DNA of 64,000 nucleotides from an uncultured Moraxella sp. (GCF_945873075.1 NZ_CAMCBS010000006.1:1-64000); one strand, 5' to 3'. Counted from the stretch's first letter, positions 49,394 to 59,572 are shown. A program made the numbers and translations. Notes: a model not told the origin generated them from the letters alone.

Positions 49394-50671
49394 TTAGAAC
49401 CCTTTATCAATCGCACGCCAACCGATATCACGGCGATACTGCATCCCATCAAAGCTGATACTGTCGATGGCCTGTAGTGCTTTGGCTTGTGCATCTTTGA
49501 TGGTGTCAGCCAGTGCCGTCACACATAGCACACGACCGCCATCGGTGACGATGTCATCGCCTTGTTTTTTGGTGCCTGCATGGAAGACTTTTAGGCTGTC
49601 GGTGTCATTTCCAAGTCCTGTGATGACATCGCCTTTTGAGCTGGTTTCTGGATAGCCGCGACTTGCTAGAACCACACCAAGCGCCACTTGCTTTGACCAG
49701 TTGGCAGTGGCAGGTAATTCACCTTTAAGTCCTGCTTCAATCAGCTCGACCAATGAGCTTTCTAGGCGCATCATGATTGGCTGTGTTTCAGGATCGCCAA
49801 ATCGACAGTTGAACTCGATCACATACGGATCGTTATGCTCATCAATCATCAAACCTGCGTACAAAAAGCCAGTATAAGGCGTGCCGTTCGCTTTCATCGC
49901 ATCGACCACAGGGCGAATCACTCGCTCGATGACCTTGTTATGCACATCATCTGTCACCACAGGGGCGGGGCTGTATGCGCCCATACCGCCTGTGTTTGCG
50001 CCTGTATCGCCTTCAAAGATACGCTTGTGGTCTTGGCTTGTCGCCATCGGCAGAATGTTGTCGCCATCAATCATGCAGATGAATGATGCTTCTTCGCCTG
50101 CCAAAAACTGCTCAATCACCACACGACTGCCTGCATCGCCAAATTTATTACCGGCAAGCATATCATCAATCGCATCAAAGGCTTCTTGCTCGCTCATGGC
50201 GACGATGACGCCTTTGCCAGCAGCTAGACCGTCAGCCTTGATGACGATTGGCGCACCAATTTTTTGCACAAATGCTTTGGCAGGGTTAATCTCGGTAAAG
50301 ACTTCATAAAAGGCAGTTGGGATGCCGTGCTTTTGCATAAAGTCTTTGGCAAATGCCTTTGAGCCTTCTAGCTGTGCGCAGTACTGGGTCGGGCCCCAGA
50401 TGGCGATACCTGCGGCACGCAGATCATCGACCACGCCTGCAACCAATGGTGCTTCAGGGCCGACGACCACAAAGGCGATGTCATTGGCTTGGCAAAACTC
50501 AATGACCGCTGCATGATTGGCGACATCAAGATCAACATTGACAAGCTTAGCTTCGATGTCCGTACCTGCATTGCCACGAGCGACATAGACGGTGGCGACT
50601 TTTGGATCTTTGGCACAAGCCCATGCCAAAGCGTGCTCACGACCACCGGTGCCCAGTACTAAAATATTCAT
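49394..50671 (-). CDS. purD: Phosphoribosylamine-glycine ligase
   Basis: PurD makes glycinamide ribonucleotide in purine synthesis. The N-terminal VLGTGGREHALAWA, ATP-grasp GLAAGKGVIVAM and the C-terminal IEFNCRFGDPETQPIM (Mg binding) are conserved in a normal-length 425-residue protein. No purH or purM lies next to it. Confidence 0.96.
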   Translation of the reverse strand: MNILVLGTGGREHALAWACAKDPKVATVYVARGNAGTDIEAKLVNVDLDVANHAAVIEFCQANDIAFVVVGPEAPLVAGVVDDLRAAGIAIWGPTQYCAQLEGSKAFAKDFMQKHGIPTAFYEVFTEINPAKAFVQKIGAPIVIKADGLAAGKGVIVAMSEQEAFDAIDDMLAGNKFGDAGSRVVIEQFLAGEEASFICMIDGDNILPMATSQDHKRIFEGDTGANTGGMGAYSPAPVVTDDVHNKVIERVIRPVVDAMKANGTPYTGFLYAGLMIDEHNDPYVIEFNCRFGDPETQPIMMRLESSLVELIEAGLKGELPATANWSKQVALGVVLASRGYPETSSKGDVITGLGNDTDSLKVFHAGTKKQGDDIVTDGGRVLCVTALADTIKDAQAKALQAIDSISFDGMQYRRDIGWRAIDKGF

Positions 50672-50814
50672 AATAATCCTTAGAAAATAAGTAAAACGGG
50701 AAAATCAACTCAATGGCGTTATTTTAACAAAAATTTTAGGCTTTGGCGAAATTAAATGTGCTTTTGTTGTGGATTTGGCAAAGTCGCCATGTGTTTTAAA
50801 CTATGCCAAAAATA

Positions 50815-50856
50815 TGGCTTTGACGACAAGTCGACTGCGACCAACCATCAAAGCCA
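50815..50856 (-). terminator. Probable terminator after the FAH-family gene
   Basis: TGGCTTTGA (50815-50823) pairs with TCAAAGCCA (50848-50856); a TATTTTT run follows on the minus strand. The 24-nt loop is large. Confidence 0.5.
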
Positions 50857-50888
50857 GTTAAGCAACTATAAGCCTGAAACAGCACAGC

Positions 50889-51524
50889 CTAGACAATGCT
50901 AATGGCATAGGCATCATCATCAAGCTTAGCCACGAGTGCATCGCCTGATACCAGTTTGCCCACGCCTTTTGGTGTGCCTGTATAAATTAAATCACCTTGT
51001 CGTAGACCAAAATGACGGTGCAAATACTGCAACTGGTACAAGCGGTCAAACAACATCTTATCGGTGGTATCATGCTGACGCACTTCGTCATTGACTGACA
51101 AAAACAGCGTACTGACAGCAGGGGGTATGCCGTGTGTCAAAGGCGATAGCCAAGCACCATCACGAAAGCCTTTGGCTAGTGTCCACGGCAGGCCTTTTGC
51201 CTTGAGATTGGCTTGTACATCACGAGCGGTCAAATCAAGCCCCACGCCATAGCCTGTGACGATGCTCAAATCAATGTTGGCATCATCTGCCACATCTTGC
51301 CCGATATATAGCACCAGCTCCACTTCGTGATGAATATCATCGCTAAAGCTTGGCAAGGTCAGTGTGTTATCTTGGGTGAGTGCGGTGCTCGGTTTCATAA
51401 AGACCACAGGCTCACCGGTGGGTGTATTGCCAAGCTCGCTGATGTGCTCGGCATAACTGCGTCCGATACAGTAGATATTACCTACAGGGGCATGACTGCC
51501 ATCTTTAAAAATCACTGATTTCAT
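50889..51524 (-). CDS. Fumarylacetoacetate hydrolase-family protein (YcgM/FAHD1-like)
   Basis: A 211-residue protein of the FAH superfamily, whose small members are acylpyruvases or isomerase/decarboxylases. NIYCIGRSYAEHISELGN, KPSTALTQDN, the metal-binding HHEVELVLYIG, GLDLTARDVQ and GTPKGVGKL are all present. Exact substrate unknown. Confidence 0.88.
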   Translation of the reverse strand: MKSVIFKDGSHAPVGNIYCIGRSYAEHISELGNTPTGEPVVFMKPSTALTQDNTLTLPSFSDDIHHEVELVLYIGQDVADDANIDLSIVTGYGVGLDLTARDVQANLKAKGLPWTLAKGFRDGAWLSPLTHGIPPAVSTLFLSVNDEVRQHDTTDKMLFDRLYQLQYLHRHFGLRQGDLIYTGTPKGVGKLVSGDALVAKLDDDAYAISIV

Positions 51525-51679
51525 TATCCATCCTTATTATCATGTGAATATTTGTCATGATTATCATCAAAGGTGTAACACTACTCGCATCATAACAAAT
51601 TTTACACCATCAAATCAACGCCAGTTATCCGCTGATGACTGACGGCAGAGATGGGGTCAATCAATATTTGGGCAATGGT

Positions 51680-52684
51680 TTAGGATTTGCAATGATTACT
51701 AATCAAAGTCGCAAGATAAGGATGATAATAAGCGGGCAAATCATGACCCATGCCACTGACTAGCACAAAGCGAGCATTGGGGATGACTTTGGCAAGAAAT
51801 TTACCATGACTTGGTGCAACGAGCCCGTCCTTGTCGCCATGAATGACTAAGGTGTTGGCACGGATTTGCTTGGTAAACTTCAAAATTGAGCCTGATGCCA
51901 AAATCGCAGTCAGCTGCTGAGCCACGCCAAGCGGATGAAAATTGCGCTGATAGCGTTTTTCGGCGATGGCGCGAGTGCCTTTGATATCCAGATGTCCCGG
52001 TGAGCCAACAGCCGTCATAAACCATACGCTATGGCGTACCATATCTCGCTCCGAATGGCTCTCGGGGCGGCGCACAAAGGTCATGAACTGCTTGGGATTG
52101 GGCGGGCGTAAAAACGCACGGTTGGCGGTAGAAAATAGCAGGGTAAGATTTTTGATATATTTTGGATAGCGAGCAGCGACGATTTGGGCAATCATACCGC
52201 CCATCGATGCACCGACGAGATTGACTTTAGACAGATGCATGGTCTTAATCAGCCGTGCCACATCTTCAGCCATGTCGGTGAGCGTGTAGGGTACTTGCTC
52301 GCCTTTGTTTGATAGGCCTGCTTGCACCTTGAGCATCATTTTTAGCTTATTAAGTCGTGGCAGACCGTCGATTTGAATTTTGCTAGATAGCCCCGTATCA
52401 CGGTTATCAAAGCGGATAACAAAAAAGCCTGCATTGATAAACAGTTTAAGAAAACTATCCGACCAAAACAACATCTGCGAGCCAAGACCCGTCACAAAAA
52501 TCATCGGCGGATGCTCAGGATTGCCCCCCGCTTCGACACACAGGCGTATGCCATCACCGATGTCAATAATGGCTTGATACAGATGCTTGGACAAATCCGA
52601 TGGATGCCAGTCGATATCGCCAAATCGTCGCCAGCTCTCAGGCACGACGCTCGGCTGTGTGTGAAAGGGGGTTTCGCTACTCAT
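51680..52684 (-). CDS. Alpha/beta-fold hydrolase
   Basis: The 334-residue alpha/beta hydrolase has the nucleophile elbow GASMGG (Ser near residue 160), a conserved Asp in IHGDKDGLV and His in GMGHDLP. The oxyanion segment FVTGLGSQM is present. No signal peptide is seen; an esterase or lipase role is most likely but the substrate is unknown. It follows rubredoxin by 21 nt on the same strand. Confidence 0.86.
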   Translation of the reverse strand: MSSETPFHTQPSVVPESWRRFGDIDWHPSDLSKHLYQAIIDIGDGIRLCVEAGGNPEHPPMIFVTGLGSQMLFWSDSFLKLFINAGFFVIRFDNRDTGLSSKIQIDGLPRLNKLKMMLKVQAGLSNKGEQVPYTLTDMAEDVARLIKTMHLSKVNLVGASMGGMIAQIVAARYPKYIKNLTLLFSTANRAFLRPPNPKQFMTFVRRPESHSERDMVRHSVWFMTAVGSPGHLDIKGTRAIAEKRYQRNFHPLGVAQQLTAILASGSILKFTKQIRANTLVIHGDKDGLVAPSHGKFLAKVIPNARFVLVSGMGHDLPAYYHPYLATLISNHCKS

Positions 52685-52705
52685 GGCTATGATTGGATTT
52701 TTTGA

Positions 52706-52870
52706 TTAGATTTCGACCATTTCAAAGTCGGCTTTACCGACGCCACATTCTGGGCATAGCCAGTCTTCAGGGATATCTTCCCAACGAGTGCCGGGCGCTA
52801 GACCTTCTTCGGGGCAGCCTAGCTCTTCGTCATAAATCCAACCGCAGACGATACATTGATATTTTTTCAT
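52706..52870 (-). CDS. Rubredoxin
   Basis: A 54-residue protein, [18 protein letters not shown]... to the C-terminal [10 protein letters not shown], carries the two CxxC pairs CIVC and CPEC that bind a single iron. It is a small electron carrier used by alkane hydroxylase and other oxidoreductases. AAGGTGA lies 5 nt before the ATG. The stop is 21 nt upstream of the alpha/beta hydrolase start in the same transcript direction. Confidence 0.93.
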   Translation of the reverse strand: MKKYQCIVCGWIYDEELGCPEEGLAPGTRWEDIPEDWLCPECGVGKADFEMVEI

Positions 52871-53009
52871 AAGTCACCTTGTTGCCTTGATTGTGCTGAT
52901 GGCGCACAATATTGGGGTAAAATTATTAGATGATTAGTTTACAGATGTATCGATTTTTTGCAAGTAAAATTTCGGGTTTGGGAAAAATTCTCTTGCTTTT
53001 ACTTTCTTA

Positions 53010-53384
53010 CTATGGCTTGCTTAGATGAGCGATACAGGCTTCACCATCAGGATTGACTAAGCCAAAGCCATAACAGGCGTACTCAAGCTTTTTATTTTCA
53101 TCAAGCATATGGATTTGGTTGCCTTTGATTTGATAGTAATAAGCACCGCCATCCATTGGGATAGGGTTTTGGTATTTGCCTTTATAAAGAACACCAGTAC
53201 TTGATTTGCCATATATTTTGATGGTTACATTGCCTTTTTTGGTGATGGTAATGCTTTCTTCCGTACCCATGCCACCTGCAAAATTAAAATATCTTGTCCC
53301 AACAAACGGCAATTTTTGTGCTTTTGCCAAAGCAGGACTGGTCGCGGTTAATAATGCAAGTGCAATGATGGTAGGTTTTAGCAT
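53010..53384 (-). CDS. Secreted hypothetical protein
   Basis: The 124-residue protein begins with a Sec signal peptide (MLKPTIIALALLTATSPALAKA, cleavage after ALA). The mature part FVGTRYFNFAGGMGTEESIT is mostly beta-strand, with two cysteines (ACYG and EACIA) able to form a disulfide. It is likely periplasmic. Not recognised. It is flanked by rubredoxin and transaldolase and appears to be its own transcript. Confidence 0.7.
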   Translation of the reverse strand: MLKPTIIALALLTATSPALAKAQKLPFVGTRYFNFAGGMGTEESITITKKGNVTIKIYGKSSTGVLYKGKYQNPIPMDGGAYYYQIKGNQIHMLDENKKLEYACYGFGLVNPDGEACIAHLSKP

Positions 53385-53448
53385 GATGATTTCCTTATGA
53401 TGGCTAAATAATTAAGATAGTATCATTAACTATTTACCAAATCAAGAA

Positions 53449-53484
53449 AAAACCGTCTGGGCTTAAATTGGCACAAACGGTTTT
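53449..53484 (-). terminator. Terminator downstream of transaldolase
   Basis: AAAACCGT (53449-53456) pairs with ACGGTTTT (53477-53484), with partial pairing continuing inward; T run on the minus-strand side. Confidence 0.7.
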
Positions 53485-53499
53485 AATCATTGGCTTGGC

Positions 53500-54414
53500 T
53501 TATAAACCCGCCAACTGCTCGACCAATTTTTCACGAGCAGCGATAAAGCCATCAATGCCTTTGATAAGCAGACTGTTTAGCGGATGTGCGTCTTGAGCTT
53601 TTTCAAAGTCGGCTTGGCTAAGCGGTGTCGGCTTGGCGGTGATGTCATCTGCTAGGACAAGCTGTCTTGGTACAGCCAGCTGACTGTTTGCCAATTCATC
53701 GAGTAGGGCAGGTGAGATGGTCAATAAATCACAGCCTGCCAAGGCGATGATTTGCTCAATACTGCGAAAGCTTGCGCCCATCACTTGGGTATGATAGCCG
53801 TGCGATTTATAAAACTGATAAATCGATTTGACCGAATTGACACCCATATCATCACTGATGGCGATGTTTTGGCGATTTTCGTGAGCCTTTTGCCAATCGG
53901 TGATACGACCGACAAATGGTGAAATCAAAGTCACGCCTGCATCAGCACACGCACGGGCTTGAGCATCGGTGAATAGCAGGGTGAGATTGCAGTGAATGCC
54001 TTGTTTTTCAAGCTGTTCGGCGGCTTTGATGCCTTGCCAAGTCGATGCGATTTTGATGAGTACTCGCTCTTTATCGACACCAAGTTTGGCATAGCGTTCG
54101 ATGTAGTCATGTGCTTTGGCGATGGTCGCGTCGGTGTCAAATGATAGTCGTGCATCGACTTCGGTTGAGACACGCCCTGCAATCAGCTGACTGATTTGAT
54201 GACCGAGTGCCACCGTGAGCGTATCGATGGCGGTATCGGTGTCCAAGCCTTTGATTTGGCTTAATAATTCGTCATGCTCGCCACTGGCAAAGGCGGCGGT
54301 GATTAGGCTTGGGTTGGTGGTGGCATCGACAGGCTTTAGGCGTGCGATGGCGGACAAATCACCAGTATCAGCGACGATGGTGGTGAGCTGTGATAATTGT
54401 TCTAAGCTATTCAT
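53500..54414 (-). CDS. tal: Transaldolase
   Basis: Transaldolase moves a three-carbon unit between sugar phosphates in the pentose phosphate pathway. DATTNPSLITAAF, the Schiff-base Lys in VLIKIASTWQGI, HCNLTLLFTDAQA, SPFVGRITDW and GASFRSIEQI are all conserved in 304 residues. ATG 54412-54414 is chosen at MNSLEQL; a longer reading adds 28 unconserved residues. Confidence 0.96.
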   Translation of the reverse strand: MNSLEQLSQLTTIVADTGDLSAIARLKPVDATTNPSLITAAFASGEHDELLSQIKGLDTDTAIDTLTVALGHQISQLIAGRVSTEVDARLSFDTDATIAKAHDYIERYAKLGVDKERVLIKIASTWQGIKAAEQLEKQGIHCNLTLLFTDAQARACADAGVTLISPFVGRITDWQKAHENRQNIAISDDMGVNSVKSIYQFYKSHGYHTQVMGASFRSIEQIIALAGCDLLTISPALLDELANSQLAVPRQLVLADDITAKPTPLSQADFEKAQDAHPLNSLLIKGIDGFIAAREKLVEQLAGL

Positions 54415-54674
54415 AAAAAATCTCAATGGTCTAAAAGGTGAGTTAAAAGTAGCACATTTGGACAATTTTCGCCACTGTTTTGATGTTAATTTGGACAATC
54501 GCCATCAGGCAAATCTGATACAAATCGACTGAATAAATCTTGTGTCTAGGTAATCAGTGTCAGCGGTATTGGCTAAAACGATTATAAAAGAAAGTTTGTC
54601 AAAATCACTACACCAAAACATAAAAATCGTGTATCATTGGCATATTTATGTTGATTTAAAAAAAGGAAGCTGTA

Positions 54675-55784
54675 ATGAGCGAAACGCCAACCTTGCCGAT
54701 TAATACAGACGAAATCAAAGGCTATCGCAATCAAATTGATAGCATCGATGAACAAATCCAACAGCTTATCAATGAGCGTGCCAAAGTCGCCCAAAAAGTG
54801 GCGATTGCCAAAAAAAATCACGAAGACCATCCGATTTTTTATCGTCCAGAGCGTGAAGCCCAAGTGCTAAAAGCGGTGATGGCTCGTAACGAAGGCCCAT
54901 TGTCAGGCGAAAAAATGGCTCGCCTATTCCGTGAAATTATGTCGGTCTGCCTAGAGCTTGAAGCCCCACAAAAGGTGGCGTATCTTGGGCCTGTGGGGAC
55001 ATTTACTCATGCAGCAGCACTTAAGCACTTTGGCAAAGCGGCGACCACAGTGTCGCTAGCGACCATCACTGATGTGTTCCGCGAAGTGGAATCAGGCAGT
55101 GCGTCTTATGGTGTTGTGCCTGTCGAGAACTCATCAGAAGGCGTGGTCAATCATACGCTAGATGCGTTTCTTGGCTCAAGTTTAAAAATCATCGGCGAAG
55201 TTGAACTGCCGATTCATCATAATTTTTTGGTCGCCGAGCACACCAAAGTCAAAAATCTAAGCTGTATCTATGCACACCAACAAGCGTTGGCGCAGTGCCG
55301 TCATTGGCTTGATGTCAATTTCCCAAGCGTTGAGCGTGTGGCGGTATCAAGTAATGGCGAAGCGGCTCGCCGTATCCAAAACGAATGGCATTCAGCAGCC
55401 ATCGCAGGTGATGTGGCAGTCGCTGAATATGGTCTGCACAAGCTACACGAAAATATCGAAGATAACCCAGGTAATACCACCCGTTTCTTAATCATCGGTC
55501 GTGAAGACGTGGCGGCATCAGGTGCGGACAAGACATCGATTATGGTGTCAAGTCCTGATAAGGCAGGTGCATTGATTGAAATCCTTGAGCCGCTGCGTCG
55601 TCATGGCGTATCGATGACCAGTATCGAGACTCGCCCAGAGCGTCCGAACAAATGGGCGTATGTGTTCTTTATTGATATGAATGGTCATATCAGTGATGAC
55701 AATGTCGCCGCTGCCATCGAAGATATTCGCCCATTGGTCAAAGATTTGCGAGTGCTTGGCTCATACCCAAAAGCCGTCCTATAA
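54675..55784 (+). CDS. pheA: Chorismate mutase / prephenate dehydratase (P-protein)
   Basis: PheA commits chorismate to phenylalanine. The N-terminal chorismate mutase (about 10-95) is followed by the prephenate dehydratase domain (GPVGTFTHAAALKHFG near 105 and VPVENSSEGVVNHTLD) and a C-terminal ACT domain with GALIEILEPLRRHGVSMTSIETRP. The ACT domain confers phenylalanine feedback. GGAAG is 8 nt upstream of the ATG. The next gene fuses the tyrosine branch and AroA. Confidence 0.97.
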   Translation: MSETPTLPINTDEIKGYRNQIDSIDEQIQQLINERAKVAQKVAIAKKNHEDHPIFYRPEREAQVLKAVMARNEGPLSGEKMARLFREIMSVCLELEAPQKVAYLGPVGTFTHAAALKHFGKAATTVSLATITDVFREVESGSASYGVVPVENSSEGVVNHTLDAFLGSSLKIIGEVELPIHHNFLVAEHTKVKNLSCIYAHQQALAQCRHWLDVNFPSVERVAVSSNGEAARRIQNEWHSAAIAGDVAVAEYGLHKLHENIEDNPGNTTRFLIIGREDVAASGADKTSIMVSSPDKAGALIEILEPLRRHGVSMTSIETRPERPNKWAYVFFIDMNGHISDDNVAAAIEDIRPLVKDLRVLGSYPKAVL

Positions 55785-55880
55785 TCTGCGTATGAATTGA
55801 TGGTGCTTTTTTATATTTTATAAAGAATCACTTGATGTTTGTTTGACCATTATCATCAATCGAATGGGGAAATATCACCA

Positions 55881-58184
55881 ATGGATGAGATGACAAAGCC
55901 GCTATTTGCCCATCTGTGCGTGATTGGCTTGGGGCTGATTGGTGCATCGCTGGTGCAAGCGGTGCATAATGCCAATCAGCGCCGTAGCACGCCACTGGTT
56001 GGCAAAATCACGGCGATGGATACCAATGCCGTCAGCATCAAAGACGCCATCAATGCAGGCGTGATAGCTGATGGTAGCACCGAGATTATCAAGGCTGTGC
56101 AGGGCGCTGATATTGTGGTGATTGCCGTGCCTGTCAAGGCGATGGCATCTGTGATGTCTGCGCTCAAAGCTGCGATGGATGCAGGCAAGCTTGTCAAAGA
56201 CTGCCTAATCAGCGATGTGGGTAGCACCAAAGAAAGCGTGGCAACACTTGCCGATGAAATTTTTGGCACACATCATCGCTTTATCGGTGGGCATCCGATT
56301 GCAGGTGCCGAAAATTCGGGCTTTCATGCTCGAAATGGCGAGCTGTTTGTACAGCACAAATTAATCCTATGTCCGACTGATGGCACGGATTTGGCACAAC
56401 TTGCCAAACTGCGTCAGCTATGGCAGGGCGTGGGCGCAGATGTCATTGAGATGGATGCCAAGCGTCATGATGAGATTTTGGCTTATACCAGTCATCTGCC
56501 GCATTTATTGGCGTTTAGCCTGACGCATCAGTTGGCAAGCCATGATGATAATTTGGATATTTTCCGTTATGCCGCAGGGGGCTTTCGTGACTTTAGTCGC
56601 ATTGCTGCTAGCCACCCTGTGATGTGGCATGATATTTTTATTGCCAATAAATCAGCACTACTTAGCTCTTTGGATGAATTTCAACAACATTTGAATGAAT
56701 TTAAAGAAATTATCGAAACACAAAATTCACAAAAACTACTTGATTGGCTGGCGACATCTCGCCATGCACGCCGTCATTTTGGGCATATGCTTGCCAAAAA
56801 ATCCACACACAAACCCAATAGCATCATCACAACCGATGCCATCAAGGACACGATTATGAGCCAAAGCTATCATATCCGCCCCCAAAACCACATTGCAGGT
56901 ACGATTACCGTACCGGGGGATAAATCCATTTCTCATCGCAGTATCATGTTTGGTTCGTTGGCTGATGGCGTGACCCATGTCAGTGGCTTTTTGCAAGGTG
57001 AAGATGCGCTTGCGACTTTGCAGGCATTTGCCGATATGGGTGTCAAAATCGAACGAGATGGCGATAAAGTCACCATTCATGGCGTGGGTATTGATGGCTT
57101 ACAAGCACCAAAAGAGCCGTTGTATATGGGTAACTCAGGCACGAGTATGCGCCTATTGGCAGGGATTTTATCCGCTCAGAAATTTGATAGCGTGATGACC
57201 GGTGATGTCAGCCTATCTAAGCGGCCGATGGAGCGTGTAGCAAAGCCACTGCGTGAGATGGGTGCAGTCATCCAATCGACCGGCGAAAAAGGCACAGCGC
57301 CGCTGTCTATCACAGGTTCGCAGCCATTGACCGCTATTGATTATACCTTGCCTGTAGCGTCAGCGCAGATTAAGTCATGCTTGATTTTGGCGTCGCTTTG
57401 GGCAAATGGCACAACCACCATTCGTGAGCCTGAAGTCAGCCGTGACCACACCGAACGAATGCTGAACGCCTTTGGCTATCCTGTACATACCGATGGTAAT
57501 GTCATCACGGTGACAGGTGGTGGTCGCTTGACCGCCACAGACATCATCGTACCTGCCGATATCTCAAGTGCGGCGTTTTTTATGGTGCTGGGTGCAATCG
57601 GTGGCGGTGATGGCTTGACCATCCAAAAAGTCGGCATGAATCCGACTCGTACAGGCGTGATTGATATTCTAAAATTGATGGGTGCTGACATCACTGTTAC
57701 CAACGAAACCATCGTCGGTGGCGAGCCTATCGCTGACATCACTGTCAAGCCATCCGACCTAAAAGGCATCGACATCCCTGAGCATCTAGTGCCACTGGCG
57801 ATTGATGAGTTTCCTGTGCTGTTCGTCGCCGCTAGCTGTGCCACTGGGACGACTAAGCTTACCGGCGCAAAAGAACTGCGAGTCAAAGAGTCAGACCGTA
57901 TTGCAGTGATGGCAGATGGCTTGGCGACTTTGGGTGTAGAATCAACTGTGCTGGATGATGGCATCATCATTGTAGGGCGTGGCGTGGCAGGCGAGCGTAA
58001 TGCCATCTTTGGTGGTGGTGTGATTGAGTCGCATCATGACCATCGCATCGCCATGAGCTTTGCGGTGGCGTCAGCTCGTGCATCAGATGAGATTATCATT
58101 CAAGGCACGGAGACGGTCAATACCAGTTTCCCAAACTTTGCTGAACTTGCCAATTCGGTCGGTCTAAGCATTGATGTAAAATAA
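55881..58184 (+). CDS. tyrA-aroA: Prephenate dehydrogenase fused to EPSP synthase
   Basis: One 767-residue protein joins TyrA (about 1-300) and AroA (about 325-767). The TyrA part has the dinucleotide loop VIGLGLIGASLV, DVGSTKES and the catalytic GGHPIAGAENSGF. The AroA part starts at SYHIRPQNHIAGTITVPGDK; GNSGTSMRLLAG, RVKESDRIAVM and DHRIAMSFAVA identify EPSP synthase. Such fusions are known in Acinetobacter and Pseudomonas relatives. The preferred start is ATG 55881; a TTG 14 codons upstream is possible. Confidence 0.96.
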   Translation: MDEMTKPLFAHLCVIGLGLIGASLVQAVHNANQRRSTPLVGKITAMDTNAVSIKDAINAGVIADGSTEIIKAVQGADIVVIAVPVKAMASVMSALKAAMDAGKLVKDCLISDVGSTKESVATLADEIFGTHHRFIGGHPIAGAENSGFHARNGELFVQHKLILCPTDGTDLAQLAKLRQLWQGVGADVIEMDAKRHDEILAYTSHLPHLLAFSLTHQLASHDDNLDIFRYAAGGFRDFSRIAASHPVMWHDIFIANKSALLSSLDEFQQHLNEFKEIIETQNSQKLLDWLATSRHARRHFGHMLAKKSTHKPNSIITTDAIKDTIMSQSYHIRPQNHIAGTITVPGDKSISHRSIMFGSLADGVTHVSGFLQGEDALATLQAFADMGVKIERDGDKVTIHGVGIDGLQAPKEPLYMGNSGTSMRLLAGILSAQKFDSVMTGDVSLSKRPMERVAKPLREMGAVIQSTGEKGTAPLSITGSQPLTAIDYTLPVASAQIKSCLILASLWANGTTTIREPEVSRDHTERMLNAFGYPVHTDGNVITVTGGGRLTATDIIVPADISSAAFFMVLGAIGGGDGLTIQKVGMNPTRTGVIDILKLMGADITVTNETIVGGEPIADITVKPSDLKGIDIPEHLVPLAIDEFPVLFVAASCATGTTKLTGAKELRVKESDRIAVMADGLATLGVESTVLDDGIIIVGRGVAGERNAIFGGGVIESHHDHRIAMSFAVASARASDEIIIQGTETVNTSFPNFAELANSVGLSIDVK

Positions 58185-58235
58185 GTTGTATTTGATCGCT
58201 TAATTCATACATCTTAGTTGATGATTGACCAAAAA

Positions 58236-58277
58236 AGCCTTTCAAAGCATCGCATCATTTGCCAAGCTTGAAAGGCT
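58236..58277 (+). repeat. Inverted repeat directly upstream of rarD
   Basis: AGCCTTTCAA (58236-58245) and TTGAAAGGCT (58268-58277) form a perfect 10-bp stem. No T run follows on the plus strand, so it is not a classical terminator for tyrA-aroA. It ends 18 nt before the rarD start and overlaps the leader. Confidence 0.7.
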
Positions 58278-58294
58278 AATAAGGAAAACCCATC

Positions 58295-59188
58295 GTGAAT
58301 CAGCCAACCAAAACGGTCAAAACCACCACCCAAGGCATCATCACCGCTTTGGTGGCTTTTTTGTTATGGGGGAATTTTCCTTTATATTTCAAAGAACTAA
58401 GCCATTATGATGCTATCGAAGTCATCGTACATCGGGTGGTGTGGACTTTTGTGCTATTGCTTGTCGTACTGACGCTTAGCCGTCGCACAGCGTGGCTTGG
58501 TGTGATTCGCCATCAACCCAAATGGCTTGGGATTACCTTTATTGCAGCACTACTGATTGGCACAAACTGGCTGACCTATGTGTGGGCGGTGACGCATGAC
58601 CAAGTGCTTGAAGCAAGTCTTGGTTATTTTATCAATCCACTGATGGGTGTGGCGTTGTCTTTAGTCTTTCTAAAAGAAAAACTGCGCCCACTACAAAAAA
58701 TCGCTGTCTTACTTGCTACCATCGCCGTCGGCATACAGGTGGTGTGGCTTGGTGGTCTGCCGTGGGTGAGCTTGCTATTGGCATTGAGCTTTAGTGTCTA
58801 TGGTATCATTCAGCGGCAGACGCCATTTGATGCCATTGATGGCTTGTTTCTTGAGACGGCGTTGCTGTTACCGCTGTGTCTGCTTTGGTTATCACAAGCA
58901 GGTGTGGCAAGCTCAAGCCTTGATTTGTGGCAATCGGCGGATATTTGGCTACTTATGCTATCAGGGCCAATTACGCTGATTCCGCTACTGTTGTACAACA
59001 AATCCACCAAGATGGTCAGCTTTACTTTGCTGAGCTTTATGGGATATTTGACACCAAGCATCGTATTTTTGCTTGCGGTGTTTTTGTACAAAGAGCCATT
59101 TAGCATCCAAAATATCGTCGTCTTTGGGCTGATTTGGTCGGCGCTTGCGATATTTAGTGCTGATTTATTACAAAGAAAATCTAATTAA
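58295..59188 (+). CDS. rarD: RarD/EamA-family transporter
   Basis: The 297-residue protein has about ten membrane helices and the EamA domain pair. ALVAFLLWGNFPLYFKELSHYDAIEVI-type start and GTNWLTYVWAVTHDQVLEASLGYFINPL are RarD hallmarks. RarD was named chloramphenicol-sensitive; its substrate is not firmly known. The start is GTG 58295 with AAGGAAA upstream. Confidence 0.92.
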   Translation: MNQPTKTVKTTTQGIITALVAFLLWGNFPLYFKELSHYDAIEVIVHRVVWTFVLLLVVLTLSRRTAWLGVIRHQPKWLGITFIAALLIGTNWLTYVWAVTHDQVLEASLGYFINPLMGVALSLVFLKEKLRPLQKIAVLLATIAVGIQVVWLGGLPWVSLLLALSFSVYGIIQRQTPFDAIDGLFLETALLLPLCLLWLSQAGVASSSLDLWQSADIWLLMLSGPITLIPLLLYNKSTKMVSFTLLSFMGYLTPSIVFLLAVFLYKEPFSIQNIVVFGLIWSALAIFSADLLQRKSN

Positions 59189-59212
59189 TAGAAATTATTA
59201 TTGGAAACCGTT

Positions 59213-59572
59213 ATGGGTGACATCGTCTTTATCCAAGGTCTTGAAGTGAATACGCTGATAGGCGTGTATTCGTGGGAGCGTGCGATTAAGCAGCAGCTGA
59301 TTTTTGATGCCGAGATGGTCTGTGATATGAGCCGTGCCATCATGGATGATGATGTGGCACATGTGATTAATTACAAAACGGTCAGCGAAGACATCGAACG
59401 ACTGTGCCATGAGATTCAGGCGGAGCTGCTTGAGACTTTGGCGGATAAGATTGCCGAGCATATCCTAAGCCATTATCCATGCAGTCAAATCACGCTCACC
59501 ATCCACAAGCCCAATGCCATCAAGGCAGCCAAAAGTGTCGGCGTCAAAATCGTACGCAGGGCAGCTGTATGA
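59213..59572 (+). CDS. folB: Dihydroneopterin aldolase
   Basis: FolB cleaves dihydroneopterin in folate biosynthesis. The 119-residue protein has LEVNTLIGVYSWERAIKQQL, the catalytic Glu region and the C-terminal VTLTIHKPNAI-like sequence (ITLTIHKPNAIKAAKSVGV). ATG 59213 is used. Its stop overlaps the folK ATG (ATGA). Confidence 0.92.
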   Translation: MGDIVFIQGLEVNTLIGVYSWERAIKQQLIFDAEMVCDMSRAIMDDDVAHVINYKTVSEDIERLCHEIQAELLETLADKIAEHILSHYPCSQITLTIHKPNAIKAAKSVGVKIVRRAAV

